Below, piece after piece: positions 1 to 8,906 of a stretch of 64,000 nt of DNA (position 1 is its first letter; each line of letters begins with the position of its first letter). Source of the DNA: Bacillus pumilus (GTDB lineage: Bacteria; Bacillota; Bacilli; Bacillales; Bacillaceae); the NCBI RefSeq assembly GCF_900186955.1, contig NZ_LT906438.1:1674001-1738000 (forward strand), in the 5' to 3' direction. The notes under the pieces are model-generated. The model did not search any database. It was not told where the DNA came from and was given only the letters and a program-made list of their open reading frames with translations. The position numbers were made by a program, and so were the translations under genes.

Positions 1-1054
1 TATTATCTTCTCAGGTGGTCTTGGACCAACGAAAGATGATTTAACAAAAGAAACCATCGCGAGTACGCTTGGAAAAGAGCTCGTGCTAAATGAAGAAGCA
101 TTTGAATCCATTCAAGAATACTTTCGAAAGACTGGACGAGACATGTCACCGAATAACCGGAAGCAGGCACTCGTCCTAGAAGGATCTGATGTGCTCGTGA
201 ACCGGTTTGGAATGGCTCCAGGTATGTTTATTCAAGAAAACGATACGTTTTATATGCTTCTTCCTGGTCCGCCAAGTGAACTGCATCCAATGTTTGAGAA
301 CGAGGCGAAGCCGCTGATATCTGAGAAACTGGATTTGAAGGAAAAAATCGTGTCTGTTGTTCTTCGCTTTTTCGGAATCGGTGAATCACAGCTTGAAACA
401 GACCTAGAAGATTTAATTGATGCTCAAACCAACCCAACGATTGCACCTCTCGCATCTGACGGTGAAGTGACACTTAGGCTCACGGCTAAGCATAAGGATG
501 AAAAAGAAACGGAGCGTCTGTTAAAAGAGACGGAAGCGAAAATTTTAGCGCGTGTAGGAGAGTACTTCTACGGGTATGGTGATACATCACTTGTCCGTGA
601 AGCCTCCAAGGCCTTGCACGAACACGGGAAAACAGTGGCAGCGGCTGAGAGCCTGACAGGAGGAATGTTTTCTGAATGGCTGACAGACCTTGAAGGTGCA
701 TCGTCGATTTTAAGCGGCAGTATCGTTTGTTATACAAACCAAGTCAAACAGCAGGTGCTTGGCTGCCGTGAGGAAACATTGTCTTCTCATGGTGCTGTTA
801 GCAAAGAGTGTGCTTTAGAGCTTGCTGAAGGTGCTAGAAAGCTTACGGGAAGTGATATTGGCATTAGCTTTACGGGTGTAGCAGGCCCTGATACCCACGA
901 GGGACAGCCTGTCGGAAAAGTGTTCATCGGGCTATCTACGAAAGACCATACAGACGTGTTTGAATGGATGTTTACAGGAAGCCGGTCGGGCATTCGAAAG
1001 CGCGCTGTGAAATACGGACTGCATCACTTGCTCAATTTATTAAAAGAAAGTTAA
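1..1054 (+). CDS. cinA: CinA family competence/damage-inducible protein, 5' truncated by window edge
   Basis: The reading frame is open from the first bases of the window, so the true start lies upstream. The first visible residues contain GGLGPTKDD, the signature of the N-terminal molybdopterin-binding-like domain. The C-terminal half carries the CinA/PncC domain, with AAESLTGG and the later TGVAGPD motif; in this family that domain acts as nicotinamide-mononucleotide deamidase. It lies directly upstream of recA, the usual Bacillus order. A hairpin terminator follows, and recA has its own promoter. The family assignment is firm; the exact role of the N-terminal domain in Bacillus is not settled. 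Confidence 0.95.
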   Translation, partial: IIFSGGLGPTKDDLTKETIASTLGKELVLNEEAFESIQEYFRKTGRDMSPNNRKQALVLEGSDVLVNRFGMAPGMFIQENDTFYMLLPGPPSELHPMFENEAKPLISEKLDLKEKIVSVVLRFFGIGESQLETDLEDLIDAQTNPTIAPLASDGEVTLRLTAKHKDEKETERLLKETEAKILARVGEYFYGYGDTSLVREASKALHEHGKTVAAAESLTGGMFSEWLTDLEGASSILSGSIVCYTNQVKQQVLGCREETLSSHGAVSKECALELAEGARKLTGSDIGISFTGVAGPDTHEGQPVGKVFIGLSTKDHTDVFEWMFTGSRSGIRKRAVKYGLHHLLNLLKES

Positions 1055-1084
1055 TTTTGTTTTTTGTTAGGTTTACTCCTTTAT

Positions 1085-1119
1085 AAAAGAGTGTTTTTTC
1101 TAATAGAAATCACTCTTTT
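1085..1119 (+). terminator. cinA terminator hairpin
   Basis: Nine-base arms AAAAGAGTG and CACTCTTTT enclose a 17-nt loop and are followed by T-rich sequence. The loop is long, so termination may be partial. Confidence 0.55.
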
Positions 1120-1129
1120 CTTAAAAATC

Positions 1130-1171
1130 TGCCAAGAAAAAATCGAATATGTGTTCGTTTTTTTCTTGGCA
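1130..1171. repeat. 18-bp imperfect inverted repeat centred on the recA SOS box
   Basis: Left arm TGCCAAGAAAAAATCGAA (1130-1147) pairs with the sequence ending at 1171, with 17 of 18 positions matching. The outer arms extend well past the LexA half-sites, and the right arm runs into the recA -35 element. A cruciform or, in read-through RNA, a hairpin is possible. Confidence 0.75.
1144..1157. promoter_or_regulatory. LexA (DinR) SOS box of recA
   Basis: CGAATATGTGTTCG matches the Bacillus SOS box (CGAAC-N4-GTTCG) except for one T in the left half. It sits just upstream of the recA -35 element, where LexA binding would block transcription. It is also the centre of a longer inverted repeat (1130-1171). 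Confidence 0.9.
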
Positions 1172-1194
1172 AATGACGTGAAACAAGGTATAGT
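1166..1194 (+). promoter_or_regulatory. recA sigma-A promoter
   Basis: TTGGCA (1166-1171) and TATAGT (1189-1194) are separated by 17 bp. The -35 element lies nine bases downstream of the LexA box. Confidence 0.85.
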
Positions 1195-1230
1195 ATAGAT
1201 AGTGGAATTGATAAAGGAGGAAACAATAGA

Positions 1231-2271
1231 ATGAGTGATCGTCAAGCAGCCTTAGATATGGCTCTTAAACAAATAGAAAAACAGTTTGGTAAAGGCTCTA
1301 TTATGAAACTAGGAGAGCGAACAGATACACGTATTTCAACAGTACCGAGTGGTTCGTTAGCACTTGATACTGCACTAGGAATAGGTGGATATCCTCGCGG
1401 TCGTATTATTGAAGTATATGGTCCAGAGAGTTCTGGTAAAACGACAGTAGCACTTCATGCCATTGCCGAGGTTCAGCAGCAGGGAGGACAAGCTGCATTT
1501 ATTGATGCAGAGCATGCGCTCGATCCAGTTTATGCTCAAAAACTAGGTGTCAATATTGATGAGTTGTTACTTTCTCAGCCTGATACAGGAGAACAAGCAC
1601 TTGAAATTGCAGAAGCTCTTGTCCGCAGTGGTGCAGTTGACATTGTTGTTATTGACTCAGTAGCTGCTCTTGTGCCAAAAGCAGAGATTGAAGGAGACAT
1701 GGGTGATTCACACGTTGGTCTACAAGCACGCTTGATGTCCCAAGCACTTCGTAAACTATCTGGTGCCATTAATAAATCAAAAACCATTGCCATCTTTATT
1801 AACCAAATTCGTGAAAAAGTTGGGGTCATGTTCGGTAACCCTGAAACAACGCCAGGTGGACGTGCGCTGAAGTTCTATTCATCTGTTCGTTTAGAAGTGC
1901 GCCGTGCTGAACAGCTGAAGCAGGGCAATGACATTATGGGGAATAAAACGAGAATTAAAGTAGTGAAAAACAAAGTAGCACCGCCATTCCGTATTGCAGA
2001 AGTAGACATTATGTACGGTGAAGGAATTTCAAAAGAGGGCGAAATCATCGACCTTGGAAGCGAACTAGATATCGTACAAAAGAGCGGTGCTTGGTATTCT
2101 TACCAAGAGGAACGTCTTGGACAAGGCCGCGAAAATGCGAAACAGTTCCTTAAAGAAAACAAAGATATTCTTCTCATGATTCAAGAACAAATTAGAGAGC
2201 ACTACGGTTTGGATACAAACGGAGTGAAAGCAGCTGAAGAAGAAGAAGGTCAAGAGGAATTGGAAATTTAA
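1231..2271 (+). CDS. recA: Recombinase RecA
   Basis: This is the ATP-dependent strand-exchange protein for homologous recombination and the co-protease that triggers LexA self-cleavage. At 346 aa it has the normal Bacillus length. The Walker A motif GPESSGKT is at residues 64-71 and the Walker B-type segment [10 protein letters not shown] follows. The C-terminal tail is acidic ([11 protein letters not shown]), as in other RecA proteins. The start ATG follows a strong ribosome-binding site (AAAGGAGGAA). The gene has a LexA box, its own promoter and a strong terminator, so it is a single-gene SOS unit. The pbpX gene found downstream of recA in B. subtilis is absent here. Confidence 0.99.
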   Translation: MSDRQAALDMALKQIEKQFGKGSIMKLGERTDTRISTVPSGSLALDTALGIGGYPRGRIIEVYGPESSGKTTVALHAIAEVQQQGGQAAFIDAEHALDPVYAQKLGVNIDELLLSQPDTGEQALEIAEALVRSGAVDIVVIDSVAALVPKAEIEGDMGDSHVGLQARLMSQALRKLSGAINKSKTIAIFINQIREKVGVMFGNPETTPGGRALKFYSSVRLEVRRAEQLKQGNDIMGNKTRIKVVKNKVAPPFRIAEVDIMYGEGISKEGEIIDLGSELDIVQKSGAWYSYQEERLGQGRENAKQFLKENKDILLMIQEQIREHYGLDTNGVKAAEEEEGQEELEI

Positions 2272-2276
2272 AGACT

Positions 2277-2304
2277 AAAAGACGCTGAAAAGCGTCTTTT
2301 TTTT
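2277..2304 (+). terminator. recA intrinsic terminator
   Basis: GACGCT-GAAA-AGCGTC with flanking A-run and an eight-T tail forms a strong Rho-independent terminator six bases after the recA stop. Confidence 0.93.
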
Positions 2305-2380
2305 ACATTTACATGACAGCTAGCAGGTCAAAAGTTCTGTCTTTGCTTGAAATAACGACTTACGCCTCAGTCTGACTAGC

Positions 2381-2409
2381 TTGACAAGTATTTCCGACAC
2401 AATTACAAT
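2381..2409 (+). promoter_or_regulatory. Promoter upstream of rny
   Basis: TTGACA (2381-2386) is a perfect -35, and TACAAT (2404-2409) lies 17 bp downstream. It is about 170 bp before the rny start, which implies a long 5' leader. The rest of the 2305-2577 gap holds no convincing gene; a second TTGACA at 2459 has no good -10 at the right distance. Confidence 0.75.
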
Positions 2410-2577
2410 GGAAATGTATCACTTGTTTTTCTTAACATGATTGATAACTAATTTAAACTTGACAAGGGCAGTGAGGATCTCATTCCCTGTGAAGGCCCTG
2501 TATGTTGAGACACAAAACAATGTACATGCCGACACTTTATTTGTAAAACCAAGTTCATAGCAAGAGGAGGTGAAAAT

Positions 2578-4140
2578 ATGTCGCCTACGATGTTTACGAT
2601 CATCTCCATTTTGCTGAGCCTAATCTGTTTAGTTGTTGGCTACTTTGTTCGTAAAACCATTGCAGAAGCAAAAATATCCGGCGCAAGAAACATGGCCGAA
2701 CAAATTGTTGAGGATGCAAAGCGTGATGCGGAAGCATTGAAGAAAGAAGCGCTCTTGGAAGCGAAAGATGAAATTCATTCCTTTCGTGTAGAGGCGGAGC
2801 AAGAAGTTCGTGAAAGACGTAATGAGCTTCAAAGACAAGAAAACCGTTTACTTCAAAAAGAGGAAAATCTTGATCGCAAAGATGAATCTTTAGATAAACG
2901 GGAGTCCCTGTTGGAGAAGAGAGATCATTCTCTGAATGAACGACAACAACATATTGAAGAGATGGAAAGCAAAGTGGATGATATGATTCGTTTGCAGAAA
3001 GCCGAGTTGGAACGTATTTCAAGTTTAACTCGAGATGAAGCGAAACAAATCATTCTGGATCAAGTTGAAAATGAGCTTTCCCACGACATTGCAGTCATGA
3101 CGAAAGAATCTGAAAACCGAGCGAAAGAAGAGGCTGATAAAAAGGCGAAAAATATTCTTTCACTTGCGTTACAGCGTTGTGCAGCTGATCATGTAGCTGA
3201 AACGACGGTATCTGTAGTCAATCTTCCAAATGATGAGATGAAAGGTCGTATTATCGGACGTGAAGGACGAAATATCCGTACGTTAGAAACGTTAACAGGT
3301 ATTGACTTGATCATAGATGATACACCTGAAGCTGTTATCCTATCGGGCTTTGATCCGATTAGACGTGAAACAGCGAGGATAGCTCTGGACAAGCTAGTCC
3401 AGGATGGCCGCATTCATCCTGCACGAATTGAAGAAATGGTGGAAAAATCACGCCGTGAAGTCGATGATTATATCCGTGAGATGGGTGAGCAAACGACATT
3501 CGAAGTCGGAGTTCACGGTCTGCATCCGGATCTCATCAAGATTCTCGGTCGCTTAAAATTCCGTACAAGTTATGGACAAAATGTCCTGAAGCATTCAATT
3601 GAGGTTGCACATCTTGCAGGTCTCATGGCTTCAGAGCTTGGAGAAGATGCAAAGCTTGCAAAACGAGCAGGTCTTCTGCATGACATTGGAAAAGCCATTG
3701 ATCATGAAGTAGAAGGAAGCCACGTAGAAATTGGCGTTGAGCTTGCGACGAAATATAAAGAGCATCCTGTTGTCATCAACAGTATTGCCTCTCACCACGG
3801 TGACCAAGAACCGACATCTATTATCGCTGTTCTTGTTGCGGCAGCAGATGCATTATCTGCAGCACGCCCTGGTGCACGAAGTGAGACGCTTGAAAATTAC
3901 ATTCGGAGACTTGAGAAATTAGAAGATATCTCTGAATCTTATGAAGGTGTTGAAAAATCGTTTGCGATACAGGCTGGACGTGAAGTACGTATTATGGTGA
4001 AGCCGGATTCAATTAATGATCTTGAAGCTCACCGTCTAGCAAGGGATATTCGTAAGCGGATTGAGGACGAGCTCGATTACCCTGGTCACATTAAAGTGAC
4101 GGTCATTCGAGAAACTCGCGCAGTAGAGTATGCAAAATAG
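2578..4140 (+). CDS. rny: Ribonuclease Y
   Basis: This is the membrane-anchored endoribonuclease that starts bulk mRNA decay in Bacillus. The 520-aa length is that of B. subtilis RNase Y. The order is an N-terminal membrane segment (about residues 5-25), a long charged coiled coil (about 30-210), a KH RNA-binding domain ([15 protein letters not shown], about 222-240), and an HD domain with [10 protein letters not shown] and LLHDIGKA, which carry the metal-binding His/Asp residues. The start ATG follows AGAGGAGGTGA. It is followed by ymdB and spoVS, as in B. subtilis. Confidence 0.98.
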   Translation: MSPTMFTIISILLSLICLVVGYFVRKTIAEAKISGARNMAEQIVEDAKRDAEALKKEALLEAKDEIHSFRVEAEQEVRERRNELQRQENRLLQKEENLDRKDESLDKRESLLEKRDHSLNERQQHIEEMESKVDDMIRLQKAELERISSLTRDEAKQIILDQVENELSHDIAVMTKESENRAKEEADKKAKNILSLALQRCAADHVAETTVSVVNLPNDEMKGRIIGREGRNIRTLETLTGIDLIIDDTPEAVILSGFDPIRRETARIALDKLVQDGRIHPARIEEMVEKSRREVDDYIREMGEQTTFEVGVHGLHPDLIKILGRLKFRTSYGQNVLKHSIEVAHLAGLMASELGEDAKLAKRAGLLHDIGKAIDHEVEGSHVEIGVELATKYKEHPVVINSIASHHGDQEPTSIIAVLVAAADALSAARPGARSETLENYIRRLEKLEDISESYEGVEKSFAIQAGREVRIMVKPDSINDLEAHRLARDIRKRIEDELDYPGHIKVTVIRETRAVEYAK

Positions 4141-4171
4141 AGCGGTGCGCTTAGCGCCGCTTTATTTTTTT
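4141..4171 (+). terminator. rny terminator
   Basis: AGCGGTGC and GCGCCGCT form an 8-bp stem with a 5-nt loop and a T-rich tail, starting at the base after the rny stop codon. Confidence 0.85.
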
Positions 4172-4228
4172 GTGTAAATATGCAACACTGATAAGAAGTC
4201 AATTTATAAGAGAAAGGGTTCAAAGCGC

Positions 4229-5023
4229 ATGAAAATATTATTTGTTGGAGATATTGTCGGTTCACCTGGACGAGACACACTGAAAGAATACTTGCCAAAG
4301 CTAAAGAAGAAATATCAGCCCCACTTTACCATTGTCAATGGAGAAAATGCTGCTCATGGAAAAGGGATCACTGAAAAAATCTATCATGAACTGCTGCAAG
4401 CAGGAGCTGACGTGCTTACAATGGGCAACCATACATGGGATAAAAGAGACATTTTTGATTTCATCGATGACGCAGCCAACATGGTTCGTCCGGCGAACTT
4501 CCCAGAAGGTACACCTGGTAAAGGTCTGACGTTTATCAAAAAACAAGGGAAAGAATTAGCCGTCATCAACCTGCAAGGACGTACTTTTTTACCCCCACTT
4601 GACTGCCCATTTCAAAAAGTAGACGAGTTAATTGCGGAAGCATCTAAACGTACACCGTTCATTTTTATTGATTTTCATGGTGAAGCCACAAGTGAAAAGC
4701 TAGCGATGGGCTGGTATACAGACGGTCGTGCATCATGTGTCGTTGGAACGCATACACATGTTCAAACAGCAGATAACCGCGTTTTGCCAAAAGGAACTGC
4801 GTATATTTCAGATGTGGGAATGACAGGACCTTATGATGGCATTTTAGGTGTTGATCGGGAGACGATTATTAAACGATTCAAAACGAGTCTTCCAGTCCGT
4901 TTTGAGATTGCGGAAGGACGCACGACATTAAGTGCAGTAATCGTAGAAATTGACGAACAGTCGAAAAAAGCTGTCAAAATTGATCGAATTTTGATAAATG
5001 ATGACCATATTTTCTTTGAATAA
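4229..5023 (+). CDS. ymdB: Metallophosphoesterase YmdB (2',3'-cyclic nucleotide phosphodiesterase)
   Basis: This is a 264-aa calcineurin-like phosphoesterase of the YmdB family, which in B. subtilis hydrolyses 2',3'-cAMP and influences biofilm and motility decisions. Metal-binding motifs are visible: VGDIVGSPGRD at the N-terminus, NGEN near residue 37, GNHTWD near residue 68, and paired histidines in GTHTHVQTADNR. RBS AGAAAGGG precedes the ATG. It sits between rny and spoVS. No strong terminator follows; spoVS has its own sporulation promoter in the intergenic stretch. Confidence 0.96.
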   Translation: MKILFVGDIVGSPGRDTLKEYLPKLKKKYQPHFTIVNGENAAHGKGITEKIYHELLQAGADVLTMGNHTWDKRDIFDFIDDAANMVRPANFPEGTPGKGLTFIKKQGKELAVINLQGRTFLPPLDCPFQKVDELIAEASKRTPFIFIDFHGEATSEKLAMGWYTDGRASCVVGTHTHVQTADNRVLPKGTAYISDVGMTGPYDGILGVDRETIIKRFKTSLPVRFEIAEGRTTLSAVIVEIDEQSKKAVKIDRILINDDHIFFE

Positions 5024-5062
5024 ATGTTCACATATTTATTTCAGAAAAATATTAATCAGAAA

Positions 5063-5090
5063 GAAGGAATATGCGCCCTCTATCGTGAAT
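5063..5090 (+). promoter_or_regulatory. Putative sigma-H promoter of spoVS
   Basis: GAAGGAATA (5063-5071) matches the sigma-H -35 consensus, and CGTGAAT (5084-5090) lies 12 bp downstream and fits the -10 except at its first base. spoVS is a known sigma-H gene in B. subtilis, which supports the reading. Confidence 0.75.
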
Positions 5091-5112
5091 ATAGTAAAAA
5101 TGGTAGGTAGCC

Positions 5113-5159
5113 TGCTATTTTTGAAAAACATTTTGGGGATGGATTTTCAAAAAATAGCA
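5113..5159 (+). repeat. Inverted repeat in the spoVS leader
   Basis: TGCTATTTTTGAAAA on the left pairs with the segment ending AAAATAGCA on the right, about 15 bp with one bulge, around a 16-nt loop. It lies between the sigma-H-type promoter and the spoVS ribosome-binding site. No T-run follows, so it does not look like a terminator. Confidence 0.6.
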
Positions 5160-5224
5160 TCATCTAACAAAGATTGTTCTAATGAACCCTCACTTATCCA
5201 TTGTAAATTTAAGGGGGAGCAGAA

Positions 5225-5485
5225 ATGGAAATTTTAAAAGTTTCAGCAAAGTCAAATCCGAATTCAGTAGCAGGAGCATTAGCAGGCGTTTTACGTGAAC
5301 GCGGTGCAGCGGAAATACAAGCAATCGGCGCTGGAGCGCTGAATCAGGCGGTCAAGGCTGTAGCCATAGCAAGGGGATTTGTTGCACCAAGTGGAGTGGA
5401 TTTGATATGCATTCCAGCTTTTACTGACATTCTTATCGATGGAGAAGAAAGAACAGCCATCAAATTGATTGTTGAGCCACGATAA
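5225..5485 (+). CDS. spoVS: Stage V sporulation protein S
   Basis: This is an 86-aa Alba-fold protein needed for normal sporulation progress and coat assembly in B. subtilis. The sequence (MEILKVSAKSNPNSVAGALA at the start, KLIVEPR at the end) looks essentially identical to the B. subtilis protein, which is among the most conserved sporulation proteins. The start ATG follows AAGGGGGAGCAGAA. It is probably transcribed from the sigma-H-type promoter at 5063-5090 and ends at a strong terminator. Confidence 0.99.
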   Translation: MEILKVSAKSNPNSVAGALAGVLRERGAAEIQAIGAGALNQAVKAVAIARGFVAPSGVDLICIPAFTDILIDGEERTAIKLIVEPR

Positions 5486-5503
5486 TTCTAATTTTATTAT
5501 TTT

Positions 5504-5538
5504 CAACCTGCTTACATCATGTAAGCAGGTTGTTTTTG
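5504..5538 (+). terminator. spoVS terminator
   Basis: CAACCTGCTTAC and GTAAGCAGGTTG form a perfect 12-bp stem around ATCAT, followed by TTTTTGTTT. Confidence 0.93.
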
Positions 5539-5687
5539 TTTACCACTATACATTTCTTATATAACATATTCAGTTCATGAAATAGATAAAAATGACATAT
5601 TAGAGCTTGCATTTTTTCACCATGATGATAAATTAAGATTAAGTTAAAAATACTTCATCAAAAATAAATATTTAAGTAGGTGAAATA

Positions 5688-8600
5688 ATGGTTGAAGCTT
5701 TTTTGAAAAGAGGAAAGCTTGTTTTTATTTTATTTTTTATTGTTCTCATTGCTGGCGGCTATTTATTTACGCAGCTTCCTAAGCGAGAACTGCCAGAATT
5801 CCAAGCGAATATTGTCACAATTTCCACCGTGTTCCCAGGTGCGGATGCAAAACAGGTGGAAATTGATGTAACCAATAAGCTCGAATCAGCCATATCTGAT
5901 ATCAATGGTGTAGAGAAAACGAGCTCTGTTTCTGCTATTGGTTTTTCAAATATTGTGCTTGAAATTGATGATCAAGCCGACTTTCAAAAGGTGGCAAGTC
6001 AAATTAAGAACGAAACCACAAGTGCTGCATCGTCCTTTCCTGACGGAGTGATGGAGCCAGATGTAAAGGATGAGTTCGGCAACGTGCCCGTTGGTTCATA
6101 CATGATTGTGTCCAGTAAGTCATCAGACTTAGCAAAAAGTCAGGAATCGCTGCGTGCGTTGAAGGAAAAGGTTGAGGACATCAAAGGGGTAGACAGTGTC
6201 GTCATCAAAGGATTCAATGACAAGCAAGCGGTATTAAACTTAGATTCAAGCAAACTGGAGGAAGAAGGGTTAAATGTAACGGATGTCACAAATGCCATCA
6301 ATCAGGAGTTTGACACATCTCCACTAGGCGACATTCGGGCAGGCGGCGATAAGGTCAAGCTGTCCATCAATACCTACGACCGTTTGAATCAAGTGAAAAA
6401 GCTTGAGCTTTTCTCCAAAACGAACCGTGAACCGGTCACAATCAGTCAGCTTGGCAGCTTAAAAGAAGTAGAAAAAGAGAAAAGTGACATTGTGTCGTAT
6501 AACGGAGAGCCTGCCTATTCATTTACAGTCAATATCAAACCAGGGCTTGATATCCCTAAAATGTATAACAAAGTAAGTGATGTTATTGAGAAAGAGAAAG
6601 AGCTTCCAAGTGATGTCGAGTGGGTAAACTACTATTCACAAAAAAGTGAAGTGGATGCCATTTTTAATGATTTGATAAAAGAAGCCATTGTTGCGGTCAT
6701 CGCTGTTATTGTGGTCACCACACTTGGTCTGACCATTGGCGGTGCGTTCATCGTTTCACTTGCCATCCCATTATCAATCACAATCGGAACGATTCCGCTG
6801 CCATTTTTACAAGTGGACCTCAATCAGATATCGATTATCGGCTTTATCATTGCCCTAGGGATACTTGTCGATGATGCCATTGTCGTCAACGATAATATTT
6901 TAAGGCAGATGAAAAAATATGAAAGTCCGCTGAAAGGAACGATTGCAGGTGTCAAAGAAGTGGCAGGGTCTATTTTGACATCAACACTTGCGGTTGTGTT
7001 TGCTTTCTTGCCACTTGTTTTCCTATCAGGTGCAAACGGTTCATTTATACGAGCATTACCGTCTGTCCTCGTAACGACTGTACTTGCGTCTATGGTGATT
7101 TCTCTGACGCTAGTGCCAGTGTATCAATATACCGTGAACCGAAAAAGACAGAAAAAGAAAATTCAAAAGGAGCCAGGATTCCTAGGCAAACCGTTAAAAA
7201 AATTAGCTGATTTTTATGCAGACCGTGTGCTGACGAACATTGTGAAGCGTCCGCTGCTTATTGGCTTAAGTGGTTTGCTTGTTGCAACGCTTGCCTTTTT
7301 ACTGATTTTCGTCACACCATTTGAATTTTTCCCTGCAGCGAATAAGAAAGAAGTGGTTGTCACTGTCACACTTCCAAGTGAAACAACATTAGACAAAACA
7401 AATGAAACATTAGAGAAAATAGAACAAGAGATGAAACAGCAGAAAGGCATTGAAGAGACGGCGATCTTTGCAGGCGGCGGTGTACCGAACCTGTTTAATG
7501 AAAGTATCTCAAATGCAAGTGATCATACTGGTCAGGTTGTCGTGAGAGTAGACAATGATCAGATGACGAGTAAACAATTGATCGATCGTATGACAGAGCC
7601 ATTGCGTAAGAAATTTAAAGATGCTGATATCTTTATGAAAACCATTGTTCAAGGACCGCCAACTGGTGCACCTGTGACAGTAACCATTGCGGGTGACTCT
7701 TTTGCAAAGCTCATTGATGTCAAAGAAACGCTCACAAGTGAAATGAAAGAAAAAGGAGCGAGCTTGATCACTGACGATGTCAATCAGCCGGTAAAAACGA
7801 TCTCCTTTGAACTAAACCGTGACCGAATGGCAGAGGATGGCCTCAGCGCTCAGCTTGTCAGCAGACAGCTCGGTCTTGTGACAGAAGGCATGCCATTAGG
7901 CAGCTTTAAACAAGGAACAAAAGATATCGATTTAGTGGTCAAACAGGATGTAGGTACACATCAAAATGGATTAAAGCTAAAAGAAATAAAAGTGCCTGTT
8001 AATTCAAATGAAGGCGGTATGCCTTCACTCGAGCCACTTAGCCGATATGTAAAAGAAAAAGAAACAGAGCAGTACGAAAGCATTCCACATGAAAATGGAA
8101 TTCCGACCATTACGCTGAAGGCGTACCCTGGCACGTCAGAGTCGTTTAAAGGCGACATGAAAGAAGTCGTCGATCAAGTAGGAAAAACAGATGCAGCGAA
8201 GGATCTAGCTATTTCTCAAGGCGGAGAAAATGAAGATCAAACCAAGTTCTTTATTGAAATTAGTCTCTTATTTGGGGTTGTCTTGCTTCTCATTTATGTG
8301 ACCATCGCTTTCCAGTTCAATTCATTGATGCTTCCACTATTAGTTCTAGGAACGGTTTACTTAGCGATATCTGGAGCTGTTATCGGACTATTTGTCACAA
8401 AAACGCCGTTCAGCTTTATGGCAACAATGGGAATTGTCTCATTAGCTGGTATCGTGGTCCGAAATGCGGTTGTCTTGTTCGAATTTATTGAGCAGCGGCG
8501 TAAGCAGGGATTCGATCAACAGACAGCTGTCATTGAAGCGGGAAGAGCAAGGATTAGGCCAATTTTACTAACAGCATTTACGGCACTTGTTGCCCTAATG

Positions 8601-8732
8601 CCTGTAGCATTAAGTAATGATCCGCTCTTTAAGCCGCTGGCAATCTGCATTGTATCGGGTGTCTTTTTCTCAACAATTTTGACACTATTAATTGTGCCAG
8701 CCTTATATATTGCCGTTTCAAAAAGACGGTGA
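5688..8732 (+). CDS. RND family (AcrB/HAE1-type) efflux permease
   Basis: This 1014-aa protein has the two-fold RND layout: a first membrane helix (about residues 12-30), a large extracytoplasmic loop, a helix bundle (about 330-490), a second helix and loop (about 520-850), and a final bundle (about 855-1010). The GILVDDAIVVNDNI motif, in the fourth helix of this family, carries the paired acidic residues used for proton translocation. It is distinct from SwrC by eye. It lies alone between spoVS and tdh, with no membrane-fusion partner gene next to it. Substrates cannot be read from the sequence; drugs or lipids are the usual ones. Confidence 0.92.
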   Translation: MVEAFLKRGKLVFILFFIVLIAGGYLFTQLPKRELPEFQANIVTISTVFPGADAKQVEIDVTNKLESAISDINGVEKTSSVSAIGFSNIVLEIDDQADFQKVASQIKNETTSAASSFPDGVMEPDVKDEFGNVPVGSYMIVSSKSSDLAKSQESLRALKEKVEDIKGVDSVVIKGFNDKQAVLNLDSSKLEEEGLNVTDVTNAINQEFDTSPLGDIRAGGDKVKLSINTYDRLNQVKKLELFSKTNREPVTISQLGSLKEVEKEKSDIVSYNGEPAYSFTVNIKPGLDIPKMYNKVSDVIEKEKELPSDVEWVNYYSQKSEVDAIFNDLIKEAIVAVIAVIVVTTLGLTIGGAFIVSLAIPLSITIGTIPLPFLQVDLNQISIIGFIIALGILVDDAIVVNDNILRQMKKYESPLKGTIAGVKEVAGSILTSTLAVVFAFLPLVFLSGANGSFIRALPSVLVTTVLASMVISLTLVPVYQYTVNRKRQKKKIQKEPGFLGKPLKKLADFYADRVLTNIVKRPLLIGLSGLLVATLAFLLIFVTPFEFFPAANKKEVVVTVTLPSETTLDKTNETLEKIEQEMKQQKGIEETAIFAGGGVPNLFNESISNASDHTGQVVVRVDNDQMTSKQLIDRMTEPLRKKFKDADIFMKTIVQGPPTGAPVTVTIAGDSFAKLIDVKETLTSEMKEKGASLITDDVNQPVKTISFELNRDRMAEDGLSAQLVSRQLGLVTEGMPLGSFKQGTKDIDLVVKQDVGTHQNGLKLKEIKVPVNSNEGGMPSLEPLSRYVKEKETEQYESIPHENGIPTITLKAYPGTSESFKGDMKEVVDQVGKTDAAKDLAISQGGENEDQTKFFIEISLLFGVVLLLIYVTIAFQFNSLMLPLLVLGTVYLAISGAVIGLFVTKTPFSFMATMGIVSLAGIVVRNAVVLFEFIEQRRKQGFDQQTAVIEAGRARIRPILLTAFTALVALMPVALSNDPLFKPLAICIVSGVFFSTILTLLIVPALYIAVSKRR

Positions 8733-8738
8733 ATCAAA

Positions 8739-8777
8739 AAGTAAATCTCCTTTTCTATGGGGATTTGCTTTTTTTTT
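8739..8777 (+). terminator. Terminator of the RND permease gene
   Basis: AAGTAAATCTCC pairs with GGGGATTTGCTT (12 bp with G-U pairs) around an 8-nt loop, and a long T-run follows. Confidence 0.88.
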
Positions 8778-8906
8778 AGAAAAATATCCAAAAAAATATG
8801 TGGAGTGTTCATTTGTCTTTTTGCAGTAGACAATGGTATTTACGACGAAAATAAGACGTGTTAAAATCTCATTGGGAGAAGTTTTTTAACAAAGGGGTTG
8901 TACGTC

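Noticed and set aside
2459..2487. Second rny promoter at TTGACA 2459
   Set aside because: No acceptable -10 lies 16-18 bp downstream.
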